DNA of 64,000 bases from Vitis vinifera (taxonomy: Eukaryota > Streptophyta > Magnoliopsida > Vitales > Vitaceae): NCBI RefSeq assembly GCF_030704535.1, contig NC_081818.1, positions 28,531,001 to 28,595,000 of the forward strand. Direction: 5' to 3'. The notes beneath the pieces are model-generated. The model had not been told where the DNA came from and searched no databases. It worked only from the letters and a program-made list of their open reading frames with translations. Below are positions 44,574 through 53,301 of the stretch, one piece after another (the first letter of the stretch is position 1; each line of letters starts with the position of its first letter). The translations under genes and the position numbers were made by a program.

Positions 44574-47500
44574 TGAATGAGGATGATGTATGTCTCGTAG
44601 ATTGTGCAACCATACACACAATTCTTTGAGATAAAAGATATTTTCTTGAATTGACATTGATAAAAGTTAATGTAAGTATCATATCTAGTATTACAAACTT
44701 AGTTGGAGGTTATGGAAAAGCAAACATAATATTATCAAATAGAACTAGATTACATATAAATTATGCTTTATATTCTAGCAAATCTAGAAAAAATTTGCTT
44801 AGTTTTAAATATATCCACAAAAATGGATATCATATTGAAATTATGAATTAAGATAATGTAGAATATTTTTACATCTTCCATTATATCTGGCCAAAAGTTT
44901 ATAATGGAAAACTCTCAGCTTTCTCCTCTAGGTTGCATCATACAACTATAAAGTCTATTGAATCGTATGTTATTGTGAACCAGAAGTTCAACGACCCAAA
45001 AGTTTTTATTCTTTGGCATAGCAGGCTAGGTCACCCAAGGTCTTCAATGATGCGTCGAATAATCGAACACTCACATGGGCATCCACTAAAGAACCAGAAG
45101 ATTCTTTTGTCCAATGAATACTCTTGTACTACCTGCTCACAAGGCAAATTGACATCTTTTACTAAAGTCATATTTGAGCCACCAATCTTTTTAGAAAGAA
45201 TGCATGGGGACATATGTGTGCCCTATCCATCCACTATATGGATCATTCCATTATTTTATGATCTTGGTAAATGTCTCTACTAGGTGGTCACATGTTTATT
45301 TCATTTCTACACATAATGTTGCATTTGCTAAACTCATTGCACAAATAATCAGATTACAAGCACAATTTTTAGATTATCTAATTAAAACAATACGTCTTAA
45401 TAATGCTAGTGAATTTACTTCTCAAACATTCATTGACTATTGCATGCCAGTAAGGGTAAATATTGAGCATCCTATTGCTCATACTCATACCCAAAATGGT
45501 TTAACATAATCCTTCATCAAACCTCTCCAATTAATAGTTCGATAATTACTAATGAAAGCCAAATTATCTACTTTCACCTAAGGACATGCTATTATGCATG
45601 TTGCAGCTTTAGTCCGTATTTGACTTACAACTTACCATGAATACTCTCCTTCACAATTTGTGCTTGGAAAACAACCAAATATCTCCCACTTACGAATCTT
45701 TGGTTGTACAATATATGTACCAATTGCACCAATACAACACACTAAAATGGGTCCCCAATGACAACTTGGGATTTATGTAGGTTTTGATTTTTCATTTATC
45801 ATAAGATATCTTGAACCTTTGACAGATGATGTTTTTATAACCCGCTTTGCGGATTGTCATTTTAATAAGAGTGTTTTCTCGTCATTAGGATGAGAAAAGT
45901 CAATTCCTGAATAATGATGAGAAATTAATTGGAAGACATCTACTATGACCTATCTTGATCCTCACACAAATCAATGTGAACTAGAAGTTCAAAGAATCAT
46001 TCATTTGCAAAATCTTGCAAATCAATTACCAGATGCATTCATTAATACAAAAAAAAAAACAAAGTCACATATCCTAGCCACAAATACTCTAGCATGGATT
46101 AATATCCATGTAAGACAGTTAACAAATGAATCTAAGATATCTCTGAAGTATAATAAACCTATCAGCTCAAATGATGTAACTCCCTAGAAGAAGAGAACAC
46201 AAGAAAAATTTAACACTCTAGAAGAGACCATCAAAATGACTGATTAATCTAAAATTAATAAATCTATAGCCCCAAAAGAGGCACAAATAATGCAAAAAGC
46301 CCTTGAAGAGGCATATATTGAACAAGAAGCCCTAAAAAGGCACAGGTAACTAAAAATTGTGAGATCTCAATAAGTTATGTACATAGGGGAAAAAAATAGG
46401 ATCGAAATAATATTGTTATTAACAATATTTTCACTTTCCAAGTAGTCTCTGATATCAAAAGAAATGATGAAAATCTCGAACCATGAAATGTGGAAGAATG
46501 CCGACATAGAAATGATTGGCCAAAATGGAAAGAAGTTATGCAAGTAGAGTTAAACTCATTAGCAAAACAAAAAGTTTTTGGACCGTAGTCCAAATACCTA
46601 AAGATGTAAAGTTTGTTGGGTACAAATGGGTATTTGTACGAAAACACAATAAGAATAATGAGATCATAAGATACAAAGTGCAATTAGTAGAACAAGGTTT
46701 CTCGCAGAAACCTGATATTGACTACGAGGAAACATACTCTCCCGTCATGAACGCAATCACATGTCGTTTCTTAATTAGTTTAGTAGTCTCAAAAGGACTG
46801 GATATGTGTCTCATGGATGTTATTACAGTATATTTATACGAATCCATGAATAATGATATATACATGAAAATCCCTAAATGATTTAAATTGTCTGAAGCAA
46901 ATAGTACAAAGCCTCGTAACATGTGTTTAATCAAGTTATAACAATCCTTGTATGAATTAAAACAATCTAGACCCATGTAGTACAATTGTCTTAGCAAATG
47001 CTTGCTAAAAGAAGGGTATGTGAATAACCTTATATGCTCATGCATCTTCATTAAGAAATCAAAAATCGAATTTGCAATTATTGCAATGTATGTTGATGAC
47101 TTAAATCTTATTGGAACTCTTGAAGAGCTTACAAGAACATCAAATTACTAGAAAAAAGAATTTGAGATGAAAAATCTTGAAAAAACAAAATTTTGTCTCG
47201 TACTACAAATCGAGTATTTTCCAAATGGAGTTTTAGTACATCAATCAACATACATTAAGAAAGTTTTGAAACTTTTTTATATGGATAAAGCAAATCTTTT
47301 AAGTTCTTCAATGATTGTTTGATCACTTGATATGGAAAGAACATATTTCATCTTTGCAAAAAATGTGAAGAATTACTTGGTCCTGAAGTATCATATCTTA
47401 GTATTATTGGTGCACTTATGTATTTTGTCAATTGTACACGTCCAAACATTGCTTTTTCTGTCAATTTATTAGCAAGATACAGTTCCGCTCCAACTCAAAG

Positions 47501-48009
47501 ACATTGCAATGGTATCAAACATATATTACGTTATCTTCGCGGAACTATTAATATGAGTCTATTTTACTCAAGGGAAATCAAAACAACAATTGTTTGAATA
47601 TGCAGATGCATGATACCTTTCAAATTCACATAAAAGTAAGTCACAAATAGGGTATGTGTTTATTTGCAATGTTACTATTATTTCATTAAGATATGTCAAA
47701 CAAACAATGATTGTCACATCATCAAATCATTTAGAAATATTTGCAATTAATAAAGCAAATCGTGGATGTATATGTCTAAGATCTATGATCCAACATATTC
47801 AGGAATCATGTGAACTCTCTTCTATTAAAGATAACTCGACAATATTATTTAAAGATAATGTTGTATGCATTACACATATAATAGTGGGTTATATTAAAAA
47901 AGATAGAACTAAACACATTTCACCAAAAAAATTTTATACACATGAACTCCAGAAGAATGGTGAAATTGATGTACAACAAATACGTTTAATTAATAATCTA
48001 GTAGATTGA
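44574..48009 (+). pseudogene. Pol remnant of element C (PR-INT-RT-RH)
   Basis: Pieces in the expected order: protease-like VCLVDCATIHTIL near 44590; GAG-pre-integrase LWHSRLGHPRSSMMRRII and CTTCSQGKLTSF near 45010-45150; integrase ERMHGDICVPYP; reverse transcriptase VGYKWVFVRKHNKNNEI, VEQGFSQKPDIDYEETYSPV, then YVDDLNLIGT near 47090; RNase H pieces to about 48010 (ISPKKFYTHELQKNGEIDV). Many stops and frameshifts; no functional product. Confidence 0.85.
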
Positions 48010-48741
48010 TTCATAGAGCCATTATCAACTTCAACATTCAAGAAATTAATATTCAAAATTAGAATGTGTAAACTCAAAGATATCACATGAGAGGGAACAT
48101 GCTTGTAAAAAGTTGTTAGTATACTGTACTCTTTTTCCCTTTGTCCAAGTTTTGTGAGCTTTACTGTTAAGGTTTTTAACAAAACAATCCTAATAAATCA
48201 AAATCAACTTAAAAAATTATAAGAATATTGTACTCTTTTTCTTTGTTAGGTTTTTCTCATAAAATTTTTTTCTAATAAGATTTTAATAAGATATATTCTT
48301 TTATTATAATGATCATCCAAGGAAAAAATATTATAAATAAAGTGATAAATGACCACATTGAATAGAACATTAATGTAAATATTAATGATCATTTATTAAC
48401 TTCATCTACTCATGTGAAAAATGAGTAAAGGGAATCATTACGATGAAAAAGCATGCATTCAAAGAAAAAATAAGCTTTCTTTATATATCATTATCAAAAT
48501 AATATATATAGTTAATTTCTACTACTTTATTTGTCTTTTATTTATTCTCATTTTACAATAAATTTGACCATTTATAATTAAATTTAATTTCATGCCCATT
48601 TATTTTATTTGATTGCTTTTGGTTCAAAAATAATAATAATAATAAATAAATAATAAAATTCAAAAATTAATCATTTAATATTATTATTACTTTAAATTTA
48701 TTTAATTTACTTTCACTTTTTTATATAAAAATTAAATAATT

Positions 48742-48742
<1 letters not shown>

Positions 48743-48775
<33 letters not shown>
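48743..48775. repeat. (AT)n microsatellite
   Basis: About 16 AT units in AT-rich non-coding DNA between element C and the snoRNA gene. Confidence 0.9.
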
Positions 48776-48782
<7 letters not shown>

Positions 48783-49074
48783 TTAATTATATTTGATTTT
48801 TTATATTGTTTATACTTAAATAAACATAGAAAATCAATTTCCTTAAGAACCTAAAAAACAAAAAAGAAAACAGTAAAAAAAATTCAGCAACATCCATTAA
48901 AATTGAGGAAAACAAAATAAAAAGAAAATTGAAAAGGAAAAAAGCAAAGTGAAAAATTATGTAATAATTTGCAATTTTATATTATTGGCAAACCATTTTG
49001 CATTTTAAATTGGTAATATTTGAAAACGAATTTTTCTGGTATTGAAAAATGTTGGCAAATTAAAATAACCTTAT

Positions 49075-49170
49075 CTTCTGCTCAGAAAATATGAATTTTC
49101 TTCTCATAGATTTTTAAAAATCTCTGAAGTCTGACATGTGAATTGTTTTCATACTTCATCATCGCAGAAG
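49075..49170 (-). ncRNA. C/D-box snoRNA, snR58-type guide (25S rRNA)
   Basis: On the minus strand a perfect 7-bp terminal stem (CTTCTGC at 49170-49164 with GCAGAAG at 49081-49075) encloses box C (ATGATGA, 49162-49156) and box D (CTGA, 49085-49082). The guide CACATGTCAGACT (49140-49128) lies just before a D'-like CAGA. It is complementary over 13 bases to the plant 25S rRNA stretch AGTCTGACATGTG, as I recall that rRNA. The D'+5 rule points to the C of GGAGUC, the position equivalent to yeast C663, which snR58 guides. A C'-like TATGAGA follows. The length of 96 nt is typical. It probably directs 2'-O-methylation through fibrillarin in the nucleolus. It lies downstream of the U18-type snoRNA in the same transcription unit. 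Confidence 0.82.
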
Positions 49171-49272
49171 AACCACGCCTGATGTTTGGGTCTCATGTTT
49201 GGACCTCAAGAAAGGAAGAGAAAAAATCCTAACCCTAAATAAAGCCTACATTTTGGGATGGGACTCTCATAC

Positions 49273-49382
49273 TCTTTTCTCAGAGATTCTCAGCTCATGA
49301 ATCGAGTCGGAATAGCGTATATTGCCCAATCAGGCATGCAATCACAGAGCCAACTCTATCGAAGCCACATCATTTCAAAAGA
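49273..49382 (-). ncRNA. Possible C/D-box snoRNA (weak)
   Basis: Minus strand: TCTTTT (49382-49377) can pair with AAAAGA (49278-49273) around a C-like ATGATGT and a D box CTGA (49283-49280). An internal CTGA follows GATTGCATGC. I could not match either guide region to rRNA. Its position between two better candidates in one transcription unit is the main support. Confidence 0.35.
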
Positions 49383-49490
49383 TCTGATCTTCGAATAAGG
49401 AGAACAAACTAGTATTGTGAGCAAGAAAAAAAGATCAAGATCAAACAGTTAGGAAACAATTTGAAATTTAGATAAACACAAGATTTGATA

Positions 49491-49566
49491 GAGATCAGAG
49501 TTTGGTATGGTTTATCGGTCACAGTGAAATCAGAAACACGGACCAAAAAAGCACTCATCATATCTC
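49491..49566 (-). ncRNA. U18: C/D-box snoRNA, U18-type guide (25S rRNA)
   Basis: Minus strand, 76 nt. The terminal stem GAGA/TCTC flanks box C ATGATGA (49561-49555) and box D CTGA (49498-49495). An internal D' CTGA (49533-49530) is preceded by the guide TTGGTCCGTGTTT (49546-49534). The guide is complementary over 13 bases to AAACACGGACCAA in 25S rRNA. The fifth base before D' pairs with the A of AAACACGG, equivalent to yeast A649, the U18 target. This site lies 14 bases from the target of the snR58-type RNA encoded about 320 bases downstream, so the two assignments support each other. The name rests on the guide match, not on a database search. Confidence 0.82.
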
Positions 49567-49624
49567 ACAAAAAAAAAAAACTACAAATTTTCTATCAAAA
49601 AAAGATATAACAAATCGATAAGAA

Positions 49625-49705
49625 GCATCATCAGAGACTTAAATACAACGAATCATGGGACGTATCCATCATATTGTTGCAGTTTCTCTCTCATCAAGTG
49701 ATTGC
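49625..49705 (-). ncRNA. C/D-box snoRNA, candidate 25S 3'-end guide
   Basis: Minus strand, 81 nt. The stem GCAATCA/TGATGC (one bulged A) flanks a C box TTGATGA (one base off consensus) and a D box CTGA (49634-49631). A C'-like ATGATGG lies in the middle. The guide GTATTTAAGTC directly before D is complementary over 11 bases to GACTTAAATAC near the 3' end of plant 25S rRNA (recalled). The predicted methylated base is the first U of CUUAAAUAC. It is the first RNA of the cluster, about 150 bases after the TATA box. I do not know an established name for it. Confidence 0.6.
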
Positions 49706-49825
49706 GATTCGCCGAGAGAAGTAAAATCGACACAAACCAAAGATAAAAAATAAAATTCTATTGCTGGAGAAAATTTGAGAGAGAGACTAAGAAGTAGAGA
49801 GATGTTGAGAAGGAATCGAATGAGC

Positions 49826-50013
49826 TCAGAATTTAGGGTTAGCCCCCTTTTATAGATTCAGGTGCATATAAATCACAGAAACCCTAAATCGAACGGCCGC
49901 CATTGTACTGCGAGTCTACAATAGGGCTTCATAATGGGCTCTATGGGCCTCATTTTTCTCAGATAGTGCCCACTCAACTAAAAGTTTCGGCCTAATTGGC
50001 TCCCATTGGCCCA
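49826..50013 (-). promoter_or_regulatory. snoRNA-cluster promoter: TATA, telo-boxes, Site II
   Basis: Reading the minus strand: Site II motifs TGGGCC/T-type (GGCCCA at 50008-50013 as seen on plus, TGGGCCT 49944-49950, TGGGCT 49935-49940), a telo-box AAACCCTAA (49879-49887), then TATA CTATAAAAGG (49846-49855) and a second AACCCTAAA (about 49832-49841). The Site II plus telo-box combination is known from plant ribosomal-protein and snoRNA genes. A pyrimidine-rich leader follows. Confidence 0.75.
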
Positions 50014-50855
50014 TCTTTTATTATTATTATTATTAATTTTTTCCTTTTTAGTTGATGAAAATCAATGGAATTTTTAGTAACCATCAAATACAATTTCTTT
50101 TCAAAGCCAATTTGATACCGGAGATTAGTAACGAAATAAAATGTTAAAGAAAATTAAATATAATTAAAATTAGTCAAAAACTTGTATATTTTTAAATTAT
50201 TTTATCTTTATATTAAAAAATTAAAATAAATAAAATTAGTTTAAAGTAACATTTAAATTTTTTTTATCTTAAATCTATTATTTATTTTCCTTTGTTTTTT
50301 ATTTCCTTTACTTTTCTTTTTTTTTTTTGTGTTTTTCCTCAAAATTTTTGGGAATTAAACATAGTCACAAGAAATATTTTTAATCTTCAAATAAATATGA
50401 AATATTATTATCTAATCATCACATCATAGACATGTCTCGTGGCTCATAAGGTATCACATGGTCACAAGTTGCTATTTTTTATGGCATTATTCGATTATAT
50501 ATTTTCTTTATAGCTACTCTTTGGATGAGTAAAGAAATTCTCATATAGTTCTACTCTACTTAAGTTTTTTTAGGGGATAAGGATGAAAATAGGTTTAAAC
50601 AATAAGCATGGGTCAAAATGGGGGTGATCCGTCCTAAACCAATCATATCATCATAGACGAGAACATGACAGTGGTTTTTCAATTCATGATGCCACTAGGT
50701 TAGGAGACCCAAAACAAATTATATTTACGAAATGATAGTGAATATGACCCCATGATGATAGCAAAGAAACCAACAATCAACAGCTTTATTAGAATGATTA
50801 AAGCTTCACAAAACCAACATCAAGATAAAGTTTGAGTTGATATAAATTCTACACT
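50014..50855. other. Intergenic, AT-rich
   Basis: No gene seen. 50090-50370 resembles the AT-rich MITE family (ATTAAATATAATTAAAATTA, GGGAATTAAACATAG). The last ~100 bases are the 3' UTR region of the thaumatin-like gene. Confidence 0.6.
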
Positions 50856-51843
50856 CTATATGCCCATATGCTCATCTCCCCAGTTGGACGGACAGAAGGT
50901 TATGATATACTCTTTGGACGGACAGTTTACCAATGGTGCTGGTGTATCAAAAGCATAACTATAGTACGAGGGACAAGCTCCCTTAAACATTTTGGAGTAG
51001 ACGCTTGGTTTGCACTTCTCTGGGGTCCCATACTCATTCCTGCAACAGAACATGTCCAAATTGAAAGCCAAGCAAGCACTCTTGCAGGCCACTACTTCCA
51101 TATTGTTGCTCAAGACTTGAAGCTCTTGTGGGCACAAGCTGTTCATATTTGTCAAGCAGCCTCCAATGGAACATTTTGATGCCCTAGGCTTTGTTGTGAC
51201 CGAAACAGGGAGATTGTAGCCATCAACCAAGCTTACATCATAAAAGCTTGGCTTGCTCTTGTCTGGCTGCAGCGAAATTTGAACCAGTGTAGCTGGGGGA
51301 AGGCCTATAGTTCCATTGCATGCAAAGCGACCATCACAGTCACCAGTTTGGCAGGCTGGTTGCCAATTGGAGTTGAATTTGCAGCCAGTTCTGGCCCAAA
51401 GCCGGCCACTCCATGTTGGTGGGGCATAGATGCGTCGGGTCTGGCCTGAAGGAAGGCTGAAGCCACCATCCGCTATCACTGGATGGCCTGCGTTTGGGGC
51501 AGTTGCAGGCCATATTGGAAAGGGGCATTTGTTGCTTATATACAAGGAAACCGGTTGTGCTGCTGCATTTTCTGTGAAATCATTTTCAGTCAGATAGGCA
51601 GGGCTGATATATCATCAAAAGCTAGTTTCAAATTCTACTATAATATAAAAACCAATTCATTTCAGTTTCTGTGAGAAGCAACCAAAAGTTAAATAATGCA
51701 TTCCCATTTGGCTTCCCAGAAAGAAAAAGAAAGGGCACAACTTAGAAAGAGCATACATAACTTCAAGCAGCAGAATTACCAGGAGACATGAAATGCCATA
51801 TGAGGAAAAGAAACCAAGCAGCAAAAGAAACCAGCAACCCCAT
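50856..51843 (-). CDS. Thaumatin-like protein (PR-5 family), two exons
   Basis: Exon 1 is 51780-51843, intron 51572-51779 (GTAATT..CACAG, phase 1), exon 2 50856-51571; joined length 259 residues. Exon 1 encodes a hydrophobic signal peptide (MGLLVSFAAWFLFLIW..). The mature part starts around ENAAAQPVSLYISNKCP. The thaumatin signature is WQPACQTGDCDGRFACNG, and 16 cysteines (eight disulfides) are present. RTGC, FYDVSLVDGYNLP and CCRNEYGTPEKC follow the family order. The acidic-cleft Glu usual in LAEFTL is Gln here (LVQISL), so the REDDD cleft of beta-glucanase-type members is incomplete. It is probably secreted, with a defence or cell-wall role. No C-terminal vacuolar or GPI extension is obvious. 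TATA (CTATAAAAT, minus) is at 51883-51891, only about 40 bases before the ATG. Confidence 0.92.
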
Positions 51844-51891
51844 TCTGATGCAATTTGGTGAAAGATGAGGTAAAGAACATGTATTTTATAG

Positions 51892-53154
51892 TTGAACAAA
51901 CATTCTCCTTTGATTGTACTCTAAGTTTAAAGATTGATAATCTTATCTTTGGAGACAAGAAAGAGCTAATCATAGCAATGTATTATCCTTCTATCATTAT
52001 CCTATGTTGGAGGAGAAGCAAAAAACAATAGGTGACAAGGGAAATTGTCAGTCCAAAACAAATTTTTAATGCTGTATAATAATCATACATTGAATTGCCT
52101 TGAGCAATGGACATAAAACAGTAGACCCCAAATGTTAAACTTATATCATCTATCAGATTCTAATTAGTCCAATTAAAATGATCCAATTACCAATCCACTA
52201 ATCATCATTACCAAAACATGTAGCAGAGCATCCTACAATTGTCAAAGAAATTAATTCTATTTGTTAAATCATAAGACTGCTAGATGTGCTAATTTGTAAT
52301 CTGTAATCATTCTAGAGTCAATAGTTTGTTTCTTAAAAGACAAATTGCCTACAAAGCATCACCAAAGAAGGGAGGACAATCTTCAACCACCGGGCTGATA
52401 CTTTTACCCTATAGGACTATCTTCAAGCAGGGAGGATTCTTGAGAAATAAAAGCAAATAAAATCCACCACCCCACATAAGAAAATGGTAGAATCCAACAG
52501 GGTCATTCAATTTTTCTCCGAAAAACCATATATGGGTGGATCTCACATTTATGGGCAATCTTCCAAGGCCAGATCTTCATTTGCAAGCGACAGGGTGCAT
52601 AAATAAAATGAGAAGCATAATAAATGGGCACTGAAATGGTAACAGAAAACACATAAAATGCAAGACTCTAAATTTTCCATTTTCTCACTATCCAAAATTT
52701 TAATTTTCTGACACTTTCCCTGGTGGTTTTCCATTAATACCATTTTAGCCATCAAGACAGATCTGATTCAATCCTCAAGATTCTCTTAGTGATTAAAGGT
52801 CAAGGTTGATACTTGATAGACTCACTGTACAAGTTTGAACATGCCTGGTTGCCCCATGAACTTCTCTTGGAACCAGAGTAACGGTATTGGGTAATTGGGT
52901 GGGGCTTTGGTTGGAAAATCTGAAAGGCTTTTGTCCTTTTGGCTCCTCGTAACTCCCAACAAACACTTTCTCTCTATACAAATTTTCTCATTTCTAAATT
53001 CCCCTCTGGTTTTTGTTTTTCTTTTGTCTATAAGCTGTTAGATTTCTAGGACAGTGTAAGAAATGAGTCATACCCTAGCCCCCGCCCAGGGCATTGGTTC
53101 TCTCACCCTCACATTTCAAATTTGAATACCGTTTTCACCTTCTTTTGAGCCCCC
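51892..53154. other. Intergenic between thaumatin-like and kinase genes
   Basis: A divergent promoter region. No gene is supported; open frames here lack an ATG or any recognisable similarity. A CT-rich leader for the kinase gene starts around 53090. Confidence 0.6.
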
Positions 53155-53229
53155 ATGTTCAGTCCTCTTCGCGCCCGCATCTCTCTCGCTCTCTTTGACC
53201 GCCTCGGCGTCGCCACCCACCACCCTTGA
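53155..53229 (+). other. Possible upstream ORF of the kinase gene
   Basis: ATG at 53155 to TGA at 53227-53229 gives 24 codons (MFSPLRARISLALFDRLG..), ending 72 bases before the kinase ATG. A shorter one begins at about 53065. They matter only if transcription starts upstream of them, which the sequence cannot show. Confidence 0.4.
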
Positions 53230-53301
53230 CCACCCATTTATTTACTTAAAAAATCTTCATTCAAAACTTTCTTCAAACACCTGCGCTGCACTCCTTCAAC
53301 G

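Larger units (their letters stand above)
42863..48560 (+). mobile_element. Decayed Copia retrotransposon C
   Basis: The 5' LTR at 42863-43192 begins TGTTGTAAATAAAGTGG and ends TTTTACAACA. A partly deleted 3' LTR (about 48330-48560) ends TTTTACAATA. The flanks are exact AATTT duplications (42858-42862 and 48561-48565). Immediately after the 5' LTR comes TGTTATCAACACG, a primer-site-like sequence unlike the usual iMet site. Gag and pol are recognisable in order but full of stops and frameshifts, and the LTRs have diverged strongly. It is old and dead. Confidence 0.87.

Noticed and set aside
52793-52981. 62-codon minus-strand ORF between the thaumatin-like and kinase genes
   Set aside because: Begins with TTG, has no ATG, no domain and no splice-linked partner that I could find.
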